From NCBI GenBank assembly GCA_039182865.1, contig JBCDBX010000005.1:1-52904 (forward strand): DNA of 52,904 nucleotides, read 5' to 3'. Position numbers and translations under genes: made by a program. Positions 25,931 through 34,843 of this stretch are shown here, one piece after another (position 1 is the stretch's first letter; each line of letters opens with the position of its first letter). The notes beneath the pieces are model-generated. The model searched no databases and was not told the DNA's origin. It worked only from the letters and a program-made list of their open reading frames with translations. This stretch comes from UBA1858 sp039182865. Lineage in GTDB: Bacteria > Pseudomonadota > Gammaproteobacteria > UBA4575.

Positions 25931-26671
25931 GTGCTTGATATAAAAAAAATACGAGATTGGTATCATACCGGGGCAGGTAGCTTAGTGGCCGCACCCATAG
26001 AGCAAAGTCTATGGGAAGTCACTTCATGTGTTTTTGGTTATGTTGCCGTTGAGATTGGTCATGTTTTTGAAGGCTATGATTTACTCAAAAATTGTACGAT
26101 TCAACAAAAGGTTCTAATTGATCATTCTGATTTAGCAAACATTCATGCAAGCCCGACAGCACTGCCAATTGAAAGTGATAGCATTGATTTGTTTTTGTTG
26201 CCACATACATTAGATTTCGATGATAAGCCTCATGAAATTTTGCGCGAAGTTGAAAGATGTTTGGTCGCAGAAGGTCACTTGATTGTCATTGGATTTAATC
26301 CCATATCATTTTATGGGCTTTGGAAATTGACTTTAGCGCGAAAAAAAATTACACCATGGGATGCGGAGTTCTATACAGTAAAAAGAATTAGAGACTGGTG
26401 CTCATTATTAGGTTTTGAGGAAGTTGATTTAAAGTACGCCGCACACTTACCTCCTTTTAAGCGCATGCAAAGATGGAAACGTATGCAATCAATAAATAAA
26501 CTTATGCAAAAACATCTTACAAGTTTTGGAGGTATTTATATTTTTGTTGCGCGAAAGAGAGTTGCAAGGTTAACGCCTTTGGAGAGGGTTTGGCCGACAA
26601 CCTCTCCAATACTTGCAGGAGAAGTGCCCAAACCTACTGCTAGGCTTCACGACAATGTCCGACATCGTTGA
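25931..26671 (+). CDS. SAM-dependent methyltransferase, YafS-like
   Basis: 246 residues from GTG 25931, the only start before an in-frame TGA; the nearest purine-rich site (GGAAG) is 11 bases away. The position, directly before rnhA and dnaQ, is that of yafS in E. coli, and the N-terminus (IRDWYHTGAGSLVAAPIEQSLWE) and the class I methyltransferase motifs fit: ALPIESDSIDLFLLPHTLDF (post-I/II region) and EVERCLVAEGHLIVIGFNP. The substrate is unknown. The last 17 bases overlap rnhA, and the C-terminus is basic. Confidence 0.82.
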   Translation: MLDIKKIRDWYHTGAGSLVAAPIEQSLWEVTSCVFGYVAVEIGHVFEGYDLLKNCTIQQKVLIDHSDLANIHASPTALPIESDSIDLFLLPHTLDFDDKPHEILREVERCLVAEGHLIVIGFNPISFYGLWKLTLARKKITPWDAEFYTVKRIRDWCSLLGFEEVDLKYAAHLPPFKRMQRWKRMQSINKLMQKHLTSFGGIYIFVARKRVARLTPLERVWPTTSPILAGEVPKPTARLHDNVRHR

Positions 26672-27092
26672 AATATTTACAGATGGTGCTTGCCGAGGTA
26701 ATCCTGGCCCTGGGGGTTGGGGTGTGCTTTTACGTTTCAATGGAAAAGAAAAAACTTTAAAAGGTAGCGCAGAAAACACGACTAACAATCGCATGGAATT
26801 ACAAGCAGCTATTTCAGCTTTAGAAAGTTTATCTCGATCATGTAAAATTCGCTTAACGACAGATTCACGCTATGTGATGGATGGTATTCAAATTTGGCTA
26901 CCTAATTGGAAGAGACGTGGATGGAAAACGGCCAACAAGAAACCAGTTAAAAATGAAGATTTATGGCGTAAGCTTGATGAAGTCGCGAGTGGCCATGAGA
27001 TAGAGTGGCAATGGGTGAAAGGCCACAGTGGCCATGCAGAAAATGAGCTGGTAGATCAACTAGCAAACAATGCTATTGATAAACTTTTTTGA
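26655..27092 (+). CDS. rnhA: Ribonuclease HI
   Basis: 145 residues from ATG 26655, giving the standard N-terminus. The catalytic carboxylates D10, E48, D70 and D134 and the flexible-loop histidine H124 are all at E. coli numbering. It degrades the RNA strand of RNA-DNA hybrids. It starts inside the end of the methyltransferase gene (17-base overlap) and its stop is 14 bases before dnaQ, so the three genes are probably one transcript. Confidence 0.97.
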   Translation: MSDIVEIFTDGACRGNPGPGGWGVLLRFNGKEKTLKGSAENTTNNRMELQAAISALESLSRSCKIRLTTDSRYVMDGIQIWLPNWKRRGWKTANKKPVKNEDLWRKLDEVASGHEIEWQWVKGHSGHAENELVDQLANNAIDKLF

Positions 27093-27106
27093 AAAAGAGA
27101 GGGTAT

Positions 27107-27826
27107 GTGAGACAAATTGTACTTGATACAGAAACGACAGGGCTTGATGTCGCCGATGGTCATCGTGTAATTGAGATAGGTGCAGTGGAAATAATTAATC
27201 GATTAGTGACTGATCATTACTATCACCAGTATCTAAATCCCGAGCGTGAAATAGATGCGGGAGCAGAGGAAGTGCATGGAATTAGTACCGAATTTCTTGC
27301 TGACAAACCTAAATTCATAGATGTACATGAAGATTTTTTAGAATTTGTCGGTGATAGCGAATTAATTATTCACAACGCTCCTTTTGATATAGGTTTTCTA
27401 AATCACGAATTAAATTGTATTGAACATAAAGTAAAAGACCTTCGTGATATTTGCAGTGTTATTGATACACTTTCAGACGCTCGTAAATTACATCCTGGCC
27501 AGCGAAATAGCTTAGATGCGCTATGTAAACGTTATGAAATAGATAACTCTCATCGCGAACTGCATGGGGCATTATTGGATGCACAGATACTAGCAGATGT
27601 GTATTTGGCAATGACAGGCGGACAAGTTTCGTTGAGTTTGCATGCAGAAGCTGGAAGCCAACAAGAAGTCGCTAGAATTAAATCTTCTAAAAAATTACAC
27701 GATCTGAGAGTAATTTCTGCATCTCAAGAAGAGATTGCCGAACATGAAAAACTATTAATGCATATTGCTCAAAATAATGACAAGCAAATCGCGCTATGGT
27801 CTTTAGAACCAGAAACTGAGCACTAA
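27107..27826 (+). CDS. dnaQ: DNA polymerase III epsilon subunit (proofreading exonuclease)
   Basis: 239 residues from GTG 27107. I prefer this start because AGAGG lies four bases upstream and the product then begins MRQIVLDTETTG; an in-frame TTG at 27089 would add six residues and overlap the rnhA stop. DEDD exonuclease motifs are ExoI DTET (7-10), ExoII HNAPFDIGFL and ExoIII HGALLDAQILADVY. The C-terminal part after about residue 185 contacts the alpha subunit. It converges on smpB with a four-base overlap. Confidence 0.96.
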   Translation: MRQIVLDTETTGLDVADGHRVIEIGAVEIINRLVTDHYYHQYLNPEREIDAGAEEVHGISTEFLADKPKFIDVHEDFLEFVGDSELIIHNAPFDIGFLNHELNCIEHKVKDLRDICSVIDTLSDARKLHPGQRNSLDALCKRYEIDNSHRELHGALLDAQILADVYLAMTGGQVSLSLHAEAGSQQEVARIKSSKKLHDLRVISASQEEIAEHEKLLMHIAQNNDKQIALWSLEPETEH

Positions 27827-28296
27827 GAATTCTTCATAATTCGCGATTTTTGTCGCTGCCAGTCTCTATCTTTTTCGGTGCTGCGTTTATCATGTTGCTG
27901 CTTCCCTTTAGCAATACCTACTTCAATTTTCGCACGTCCATTTTTCCAATAAAGTTTGACAGGGACAAGTGTATAACCTTTGCGTTCAACAGAACCAACC
28001 AGTCGATCAATTTCATTTCGACGTAATAATAATTTTCGTGTTCGAATAGGGTCTGGCTTTATATGTGTTGAGGCAGTCACTAAAGGCGATATATGAGCGC
28101 CAAGCAGCCATACTTCACCACTTTTGACAAAAATATAGCTTTCTTTCAACTGAATGCTTTTTGCGCGCAGACTTTTAACTTCCCACCCTTCAAGCGCCAA
28201 ACCTGCTTCGATTGAGTCTTCAATAAAATAGTCATGACGGGCTTTTTTGTTTAATGCGATAGTATTATCTGTAGGCGCATTTTTATTTTTTTTCAT
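27823..28296 (-). CDS. smpB: SsrA-binding protein SmpB
   Basis: 157 residues. The oligonucleotide-binding-fold core (ARHDYFIEDSIEAGLALEGWEVKSLR) and the C-terminal basic tail (KQQHDKRSTEKDRDWQRQK) that enters the ribosomal A site are complete. It brings tmRNA to stalled ribosomes; the tagged proteins are then degraded by ClpXP, whose genes are at 6930-9004. No tmRNA gene is visible next to it. Divergent from the sodium symporter gene. Confidence 0.97.
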   Translation of the reverse strand: MKKNKNAPTDNTIALNKKARHDYFIEDSIEAGLALEGWEVKSLRAKSIQLKESYIFVKSGEVWLLGAHISPLVTASTHIKPDPIRTRKLLLRRNEIDRLVGSVERKGYTLVPVKLYWKNGRAKIEVGIAKGKQQHDKRSTEKDRDWQRQKSRIMKNS

Positions 28297-28406
28297 CTCA
28301 CTATTATAAACGTCTGTCGATGATCTCGCGTATATTTAGTTTGATTGCTTGAGAGTGTCGTTAAAATTCCTCAAAATGCGCCTTTCTAATAGAAACTATA
28401 TTCTGT

Positions 28407-29798
28407 ATGCCCACCATTAATACCTCCATTCACGGTGAATGGTCCTCTCGTTTAGCCTTTATTTTAGCTGCCGCAGGTTCTGCCGTCGGACTTGGAAATA
28501 TCTGGAAGTTTCCTTACATGGCTGGTGAAAATGGCGGTGGTGCCTTTGTGCTGATTTATCTCCTATGTATTGCGCTTTTTGGACTGCCGGTGATGATGGC
28601 GGAAGTAATGCTTGGACGAAGAGGTCGTCAGAGTCCGATAAACACTATGAGTCTTCTAAGTAAGCAAGAGAAACGCCATAAGGCGTGGAGCTTGGTAGGG
28701 TGGAGTGGTGTTACTGCCGGGGTGCTTATTCTTTCCTATTACAGTGTGATTGCTGGATGGTCGTTATCATATGTTTTGGAGAGTTTTAAGGGAAGTTTTC
28801 AGGGGATTACTGAGGAAGGTGCAGGTAATTTATTTGGCCAACTTGTTTCTAGCCCAGCTAAGCTTATTTTATGGCATACCATATTTATGGTGATCACAAT
28901 GATTGTGGTTGCTCGCGGAGTTAGTAATGGTATTGAGAAGGCGGTGAGGGTACTAATGCCAGCCTTGGCAATTTTGATTTTTTTATTAATTGGCTATTCG
29001 ATGACGCAGGGAAGTTTTTGGGCGGGTGCTAAATTTATGTTTACACCAAACTTTTCTAAGATTTCTCAGGATGTTGTGTTAGATGCAATGGGCCAAGCAT
29101 TTTTTTCATTGAGTTTAGGAATGGGGGCCATCATGATTTACGGTTCCTACCTATCACATAAGGCTTCAATTGGTAAAACATGTTTCGCAGTGGCTATTAC
29201 TGACACGTCAATTGCATTACTTGCTGGTTTAGCAATTTTCCCAATCGTTATTTCATATGGATTGCAAGCAACACAGGGGCCTGGGTTAATATTCAACACA
29301 CTTCCATTGGCATTTGGACAAATGCCGGGAGGATTAATTTTCGGCAGCATCTTTTTTGTTTTATTGGTGTTTGCGGCTTGGACATCGTCTATTTCTTTGA
29401 TTGAACCAGCGGTAGCATGGTTAGTTGAAAATAAGGGACGATCACGTAAGAGTGCAAGTATCATATGCGGATGTGTAACATGGATCATTGGTTTGGGGAC
29501 TGTGTTTTCATTCAACTACTGGCAGGATTACAAAATCTTCGATAAAACTTTCTTTGGTGTTCTGGATTATTTAACTTCCAATATCATGCTACCTATTGGT
29601 GGTGTATTAATGGCTATTTTTGTCGGTTGGATGATGCGTGAAAGTTCAGTGCGTGATGAAATGGCAATGGTTAACTCTGGGTACTTCAAATTATGGCGTT
29701 TTCTAGTTCGCTTTGTAACGCCAATTGGTGTGTTTGTGATACTTCTTAAAGTTTCAGGTGCGCTTGGAATAATTCTTATATTTTTTGGGTTATTATAA
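28407..29798 (+). CDS. Sodium-dependent transporter of the neurotransmitter:sodium symporter (NSS/SNF) family
   Basis: 463 residues with about 11-12 membrane helices. The first helix carries the family motif AAAGSAVGLGNIWKFPY followed by GENGGGAF, which in LeuT forms the sodium and amino-acid sites. Bacterial members usually take up amino acids with Na+; the substrate is not predictable here. The middle part is close to LeuT/MhsT type. The gene precedes ratA by three bases, so it is probably in one operon with ratA and rnfH, an arrangement without an obvious functional link. Confidence 0.93.
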   Translation: MPTINTSIHGEWSSRLAFILAAAGSAVGLGNIWKFPYMAGENGGGAFVLIYLLCIALFGLPVMMAEVMLGRRGRQSPINTMSLLSKQEKRHKAWSLVGWSGVTAGVLILSYYSVIAGWSLSYVLESFKGSFQGITEEGAGNLFGQLVSSPAKLILWHTIFMVITMIVVARGVSNGIEKAVRVLMPALAILIFLLIGYSMTQGSFWAGAKFMFTPNFSKISQDVVLDAMGQAFFSLSLGMGAIMIYGSYLSHKASIGKTCFAVAITDTSIALLAGLAIFPIVISYGLQATQGPGLIFNTLPLAFGQMPGGLIFGSIFFVLLVFAAWTSSISLIEPAVAWLVENKGRSRKSASIICGCVTWIIGLGTVFSFNYWQDYKIFDKTFFGVLDYLTSNIMLPIGGVLMAIFVGWMMRESSVRDEMAMVNSGYFKLWRFLVRFVTPIGVFVILLKVSGALGIILIFFGLL

Positions 29799-29801
29799 GA
29801 A

Positions 29802-30233
29802 GTGGGTAGTGTCAGTCGCAGCGCACTTGTGCCTTATAGTGCTAAACAAATGTTTAAATTGGTGAATGACATAGATTGTTATCCTGAGTTTGTTCCTTGG
29901 TGTGTCAAAAGCACGTCAGAATTGCTATCAGAAAAACAAAAACAAGCGACGCTTCATTTTGCACGCGGCGCGATAAAAACATCCTTTACTACTCAAAATG
30001 AATTAGAAGATGGTGAACGAATTGATATGCAATTGATTGATGGGCCCTTTAAGCATTTGCATGGCGATTGGAAGTTTATTGAGATAGAAGGACATGGTTC
30101 TCGTGTACAACTTGATCTTGAGTTTGAGTTATCTAATCGCATGCTAAAACTTGCTCTGGAGGCATTCTTCAATCAAATATGCGATCGCTTAGTAAACTCG
30201 TTTGTTGAGCGCGCAGATCAAATATATTCCTAG
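29802..30233 (+). CDS. ratA: RatA/coenzyme Q-binding (START-like) protein
   Basis: 143 residues from GTG 29802, giving the family N-terminus SRSALVPYSAKQMF. Polyketide-cyclase/START fold with FVNDIDCYPEF-like and LEFELSNRMLKLALEAFF motifs. In E. coli RatA associates with 50S subunits and was described as a translation inhibitor; the eukaryotic Coq10 homologue binds ubiquinone. It is paired with rnfH three bases downstream as in most gammaproteobacteria. Which of the two roles applies cannot be decided from sequence. Confidence 0.9.
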   Translation: MGSVSRSALVPYSAKQMFKLVNDIDCYPEFVPWCVKSTSELLSEKQKQATLHFARGAIKTSFTTQNELEDGERIDMQLIDGPFKHLHGDWKFIEIEGHGSRVQLDLEFELSNRMLKLALEAFFNQICDRLVNSFVERADQIYS

Positions 30234-30236
30234 CGA

Positions 30237-30503
30237 ATGAAAGTTCAGGTCACATATATCTCTTCAACTACTGATTTTTTGGTAGAGGTTGAGCTTGCTG
30301 ATGGCGCACTCGTTACGGATGCCATAATTTTATCCGATGTCTTAAATAAGCACCCAGAAATATCTTTACAGCAAAACAAAGTCGGTGTGTTTGGCGAAAT
30401 CGTTAGCGAAAATTATGTTTTAAAAGAAGGGGATCGCATAGAAATATATCGGCCTTTGAGCATGGACCCTATGCAAGCGCGAAGACTGCGGGCTAATCAA
30501 TAA
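30237..30503 (+). CDS. rnfH: RnfH family ubiquitin-like protein
   Basis: 88 residues with a beta-grasp, ubiquitin-like pattern and the family ending GDRIEIYRPLSMDPMQARRLR. It is the partner gene of ratA (three-base gap), formerly called yfjF. Cellular role is unsettled. No strong ribosome site, so translational coupling with ratA is likely. It converges on bamE nine bases later with no terminator between. Confidence 0.92.
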   Translation: MKVQVTYISSTTDFLVEVELADGALVTDAIILSDVLNKHPEISLQQNKVGVFGEIVSENYVLKEGDRIEIYRPLSMDPMQARRLRANQ

Positions 30504-30511
30504 TCTACTAT

Positions 30512-30970
30512 CTATAGGGTTTCCAGCTCGTATTCCTCTTGGTCTTCAATCAGCAGGTCCTGATGATCTCCAACATCTTGTTTGTCTTCGTCCTCAATGG
30601 CTTTAGCATCTTCTTCAGTTGCGATCGCGGGTGGAGGAATATCATCTTCTTCTATCTTAGCAACTAGATTACCTTCAAAAAATACCGCAACATGTCTGCG
30701 TTCTCGTTCACCATAATCTGGAATTAAATAATAGATATAGTCCCAACGGTCTGGATGAAAAACATCTGTGACGAGAGGTGTCCCCATTAAAAATTCAACT
30801 TGGTTTTTTGTCATGCCTATTTCCAGCTGGCGGACTTTTTCGGGTTCAACCGCATTACCTTGTTGAACATCTATTTTGTAAACTGTGAATAATCTTCCAA
30901 TCTCAGAGCTGCATGAGCTTAATGTGATAATTAAGAGGAACATTAAAATTGAACTAAAGATCTTAAGCAT
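30512..30970 (-). CDS. bamE: Outer membrane assembly lipoprotein BamE (SmpA/OmlA)
   Basis: 152 residues: lipoprotein signal with the lipobox LSSC (cysteine about 20), then the BamE core with VEPEKVRQLEIGMTKNQVEFLMGTP, WDYIYYL and the final strand AVFFEGNLVAKI. BamE stabilises BamD in the beta-barrel assembly machine at the periplasmic face of the outer membrane. After the core comes an acidic, low-complexity tail of about 45 residues (about 108-152) that many homologues lack. Last gene of the minus-strand run nadK-recN-bamE, 12 bases behind recN. Confidence 0.92.
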   Translation of the reverse strand: MLKIFSSILMFLLIITLSSCSSEIGRLFTVYKIDVQQGNAVEPEKVRQLEIGMTKNQVEFLMGTPLVTDVFHPDRWDYIYYLIPDYGERERRHVAVFFEGNLVAKIEEDDIPPPAIATEEDAKAIEDEDKQDVGDHQDLLIEDQEEYELETL

Positions 30971-30981
30971 GAGATTTTGAT

Positions 30982-32655
30982 TTATTGGATACTGGCTTCA
31001 AGCATTTCTTGTGCATGTAAATACGTATTTTCTGTTAGCGTAACGCCACCCAGCATACGTGCAATTTCGCTAATCCGGTCTGCTTGTTCTAAGTATTCTA
31101 TAGCAGAAACGGTATCGTTTTCCTCAGATTGTTTGTTGACACGATAATGATGATGGGCATTCGCTGCTACTTGGGGTAAATGCGTAATACACATTACTTG
31201 TCTGTGTTCACCAATTGCGCGCAGCTCTTTTCCGACTACTTCGGCAACCGCACCACCCACTCCAGAGTCAACTTCGTCAAATATCAAGACTGAAACATCA
31301 AGCTTATCGACGGCTATCATCTGAATAGCGAGACTTATACGTGATAACTCCCCACCCGATGCCACTTGCGTAAGTGGTAGCATTCTCGCACCAGGGTTAG
31401 TTTGAACGTTAAATATAATTTTATCTAATCCATAGCGGGTCGGGAAATCTTGCTCAATGTTTTGGACATTAACTTCAAGTTTGGCTTTTTCCATTCCTAG
31501 TTTAGCGAGTGCAAGCGTAATATTAGCACTTAATTGTTTAGCAATACCTTTCCGTTTTTTACTGATAATTTTTGCAAGCTTTAGATAATCTTGTTCGGTT
31601 TTGTCTAGTTTTACTTTTAATGCATCTAAGTCATAGTTGGGTTGAATATAATTATTTAGCTCTAAACTAAGTCGTTTATGTAAATCATTAATGTCTTGAG
31701 GGGGAACTTTATGCTTGCGAGAAATCTGATCTATCAACACCAATCGCTCTTCTGTTCTAGCTAATTCTTCGGAGTCAATTTCAACGGTATCAGCATAGTT
31801 GCGAAGTTCATTGGCTACTTCACCTATTAATGTTGAGGCTTCTTCTAAGTTTTGATGAGTACTTTCTAAGTTTTTATCGTCGTCTAGCAAGTGGCTTATT
31901 TGTGCACATACTTGAGTTAACATAGAGTAGATGTCCGCACCTTCATCATTGATCAGTTTGTGGCTAGCTTGCAGTGTAGATTGCTTTAGCTGTTCTGCAT
32001 TAGCCAATCGCTTGTGTCTTTGTTCTAATTCATCTGCTTCATTTTTTTGCAAGCCTAAGTGGTCTAATTCTTCAACCTGATAGCGAAGCAACTCAATAGT
32101 AGATTCTATTTCGCTAGAATTATTACAGAGTGATTCATAATCTTGTTTTTGTTCTTGCCAATCAATATATAGCTTCGCTAGTTGCTTTAATTTGTCAGAA
32201 TGCCCGGCAAATTGATCAACTAACTCGCGTTGCGTGCTTGCATGCATAAGTGACTGATGGGCATGTTGGCCGTAGATGTTAATGATTAGCTCACCCAGTT
32301 CTTTCAATGTTTTAAGGGGAACTGGTATATTGTTAATATAAGCGCGTGATTTTCCATCGTTACGCATAACTCTTCTTAATATACAATCGCTATCGACTTC
32401 AAAATCATTTTCTTTTAGCCAAATAAAACTTGAAGATTTATCGTCAAGCTCAATGACTAGAATAATCTCAGCAGATTCTTTACCTGCACGAACTAGATTA
32501 GAGTCTGCTCGATCTCCAAGCACTAAACCTATCGCATCAATAATGATGGATTTGCCTGCACCCGTCTCGCCGGTGAGTGTGCTGAGTCCAGAATAAAAAT
32601 CTAATTCCAGCTTTTCAATAATGGCAAAATTTTGAATATGCAGAGACTTCAGCAT
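30982..32655 (-). CDS. recN: DNA repair protein RecN (SMC-like ATPase)
   Basis: 557 residues. Walker A GETGAGKS near the N-terminus, a long central coiled coil with a short hinge (about 170-370), and the ABC signature ASGGELSR with Walker B VLIFDEVDSGVGG near the C-terminus. RecN tethers DNA ends in double-strand-break repair and is normally SOS-controlled; I did not find a convincing LexA box, and the gene starts only four bases after the nadK stop, so it is probably expressed with nadK. No ribosome site is obvious. Confidence 0.96.
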   Translation of the reverse strand: MLKSLHIQNFAIIEKLELDFYSGLSTLTGETGAGKSIIIDAIGLVLGDRADSNLVRAGKESAEIILVIELDDKSSSFIWLKENDFEVDSDCILRRVMRNDGKSRAYINNIPVPLKTLKELGELIINIYGQHAHQSLMHASTQRELVDQFAGHSDKLKQLAKLYIDWQEQKQDYESLCNNSSEIESTIELLRYQVEELDHLGLQKNEADELEQRHKRLANAEQLKQSTLQASHKLINDEGADIYSMLTQVCAQISHLLDDDKNLESTHQNLEEASTLIGEVANELRNYADTVEIDSEELARTEERLVLIDQISRKHKVPPQDINDLHKRLSLELNNYIQPNYDLDALKVKLDKTEQDYLKLAKIISKKRKGIAKQLSANITLALAKLGMEKAKLEVNVQNIEQDFPTRYGLDKIIFNVQTNPGARMLPLTQVASGGELSRISLAIQMIAVDKLDVSVLIFDEVDSGVGGAVAEVVGKELRAIGEHRQVMCITHLPQVAANAHHHYRVNKQSEENDTVSAIEYLEQADRISEIARMLGGVTLTENTYLHAQEMLEASIQ

Positions 32656-32658
32656 GAT

Positions 32659-33537
32659 CTAGGGCTGTTTGCTCCAATTAAGCTTTTTACGTAATACTTT
32701 AAAGTAAGAATAGTCCTTGGGCTGAATTAAATTTAAAGGGTTGCTAGATTTTTCTATGAGGATTTGGTCGCCAGGAAATACTTCATGTTCCATTTGCCCG
32801 TCGAACGCAGCGATACCATTCACTTCATTCCGTTCAGAATAGATAATCTCAATTTTGCTATTATCATCAACTACGATGGGTCGATTACTTAATGTATGTG
32901 GGCAAATCGGCACTAGCAAGGTTGTGGAGGAGCCTGGGTGTACAATAGGTCCTCCTCCAGATAAAGCATAAGCAGTAGAACCTGTCGGGGTTGAGACAAT
33001 AAGACCATCTGAACGCAAAGCATTAAGATGTTCGTCATTAACGCGTGTCTCTAACTCAATCATGCGAACAACATAGCGAGCATGAATTACGATATCGTTA
33101 ATGGCTAAGCATTGTGTGATTTCATTTTTATTGCGAATTAAACGTGCAGATAAAACAGTGCGAACCTCCTTGAAGTATTCACCATTAAGTATTTCATTTA
33201 AGTTTTGAGGCATGTTCTCCGGCAAAATATCAGTGAGAAAGCCTAAACGACCTCTGTTGATGCCAACTATAGGGACATCAAATTGCACTAAGGATTGTGC
33301 GGCAGACAGAAGCGTGCCATCACCACCCACTACAATGGCAAGATCAATTTCATGATGCATTTCACTAATATCAACGCAATGAATAGAATCATTATTAAGG
33401 CATTGATGTGCATTCTCATCCACACAAATCTTGAGCTTTTTTGAGCTCAAGTAGTCATACAAGCTACGGACTGTCTCGAAAACTAGCTTGTCATTTTTTT
33501 TGGCGATTATGCCGACGGATTTGAATGCCATACTCAT
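32659..33537 (-). CDS. nadK: NAD kinase
   Basis: 292 residues. The conserved GGDGT motif (VVGGDGTLLSAA) binds the phosphate donor, and STPTGSTAYALSGGGPIVHP forms the NAD pocket. It phosphorylates NAD+ to NADP+ with ATP in the cytoplasm. The start could also be the ATG two codons later (MAFKSVGII). It is divergent from hrcA (152-base gap) and heads nadK-recN-bamE. Confidence 0.97.
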   Translation of the reverse strand: MSMAFKSVGIIAKKNDKLVFETVRSLYDYLSSKKLKICVDENAHQCLNNDSIHCVDISEMHHEIDLAIVVGGDGTLLSAAQSLVQFDVPIVGINRGRLGFLTDILPENMPQNLNEILNGEYFKEVRTVLSARLIRNKNEITQCLAINDIVIHARYVVRMIELETRVNDEHLNALRSDGLIVSTPTGSTAYALSGGGPIVHPGSSTTLLVPICPHTLSNRPIVVDDNSKIEIIYSERNEVNGIAAFDGQMEHEVFPGDQILIEKSSNPLNLIQPKDYSYFKVLRKKLNWSKQP

Positions 33538-33689
33538 GGGTTAAATTCTGTTCAGCTAGATCTCTAGTATCTGTGGTGACCGAAGCTTACCGGTAATTTA
33601 CAAAGGAGCCAATTTTAATGTTTCAATTTTATGAATTTGAGGCTTGGTGTAATATCTTACTTATGAACTCTATAGCAAAAAATACCTGA

Positions 33690-34727
33690 ATGGATACTCA
33701 ACTTGATGCACGAACCCAGCACTTATTTAGAGTCTTAGTGCAAAGCTATATACTTGATGGCCAGCCCATTGGTTCACGTACGCTCGCACGGGTTTCAGAT
33801 ATAGAAGTTAGTCCTGCGACCGTGCGTAATATCATGTCTGATTTAGAAAATATGGGTTATTTGCACTCTCCTCATACATCGGCGGGTAGAGTGCCTACTG
33901 ATCAGGGTTATCGCTTATTTGTTGATACTTTATTGGAAGTGAAGCCGCTGCATAATAAGGTAGTCTCAGGTTTAAAAAACCAGCTAAGCAGTACGTCTGT
34001 GACGCAGCAATCTGTGATGGAAACGGCATCGAGTTTGTTGTCTTCCTTAACGCATATGGCGGGTGTGGTAACCATGCCCCAGCATCAGCAAGCGGCATTT
34101 AGGCAAATCGAGTTTTTAAATTTATCTGATCGCCAAATTTTGGCAATTTTGGTAGTTGATCAGAAAGAAGTCCATAACCGTGTCATCAATCTTGATCGTG
34201 AATATTCTGCAAGTGAGTTACGCGAGGCAGCTAATTATCTAAATGACATTCTGGCCGGACGCACATTGCAAGAGGTGCGTAAAGTTTTGCTACAAGAGCT
34301 TGATTTGGTAAGACAGGATATGAATGACTTGATGCGCACTGCTGTGACACTAGGTGAGAAGATATTCAGCGAAGATCAAGAATCAGCACCAAACTATATT
34401 GTTGATGGGCAAACCAATTTAATGGAGTTTGAAGAACTCTCTAATATCAACAAGTTGCGTAGTTTGTTTGATGCTTTTAGCCAGAAAAAAGAGATATTAC
34501 ATTTGTTGGATCGCTGTATATGTGGGACTGGCGTGCAAATATTTATTGGTAATGAATCCGGTTACGATGTGTTTGATGATTGTAGCGTTGTATCCGCAAC
34601 TTATCGTGCTAGTGAAGATGTGAAAGGTGTGCTCGCAGTCGTGGGGCCTACGCGTATGGCATATGATCGAGTCATTCCAATTGTGGACGTCACCGCAAAA
34701 TTGCTCAGTGAAGCCTTGAATTCTTAA
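33690..34727 (+). CDS. hrcA: Heat-inducible transcription repressor HrcA
   Basis: 345 residues. N-terminal winged helix (about 5-80; GSRTLARVSDIEVSPATVRN and HTSAGRVPTDQGYR), a central GAF-like domain and the dimerisation region with the late FYPEA-like inserted motif region. HrcA binds the CIRCE operator (TTAGCACTC-N9-GAGTGCTAA), but I found no such sequence before hrcA, grpE or dnaK, so its target, typically groESL, must lie elsewhere. It heads the block hrcA-grpE-dnaK-dnaJ. No clear ribosome site before the ATG. Confidence 0.95.
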   Translation: MDTQLDARTQHLFRVLVQSYILDGQPIGSRTLARVSDIEVSPATVRNIMSDLENMGYLHSPHTSAGRVPTDQGYRLFVDTLLEVKPLHNKVVSGLKNQLSSTSVTQQSVMETASSLLSSLTHMAGVVTMPQHQQAAFRQIEFLNLSDRQILAILVVDQKEVHNRVINLDREYSASELREAANYLNDILAGRTLQEVRKVLLQELDLVRQDMNDLMRTAVTLGEKIFSEDQESAPNYIVDGQTNLMEFEELSNINKLRSLFDAFSQKKEILHLLDRCICGTGVQIFIGNESGYDVFDDCSVVSATYRASEDVKGVLAVVGPTRMAYDRVIPIVDVTAKLLSEALNS

Positions 34728-34843
34728 ATTTACACCCTCACTTAGTCTATAAATAAAATTAATTCAATATCGATTGTTTTCGCGTGCGCGTGGACAAATA
34801 ATATTGGTAATCGATCACTTAAAGTTCTGTAGTAGGAGTAATG

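Noticed and set aside
33538..33689. CIRCE operator before hrcA
   Set aside because: No TTAGCACTC/GAGTGCTAA pair could be found here or before grpE or dnaK.
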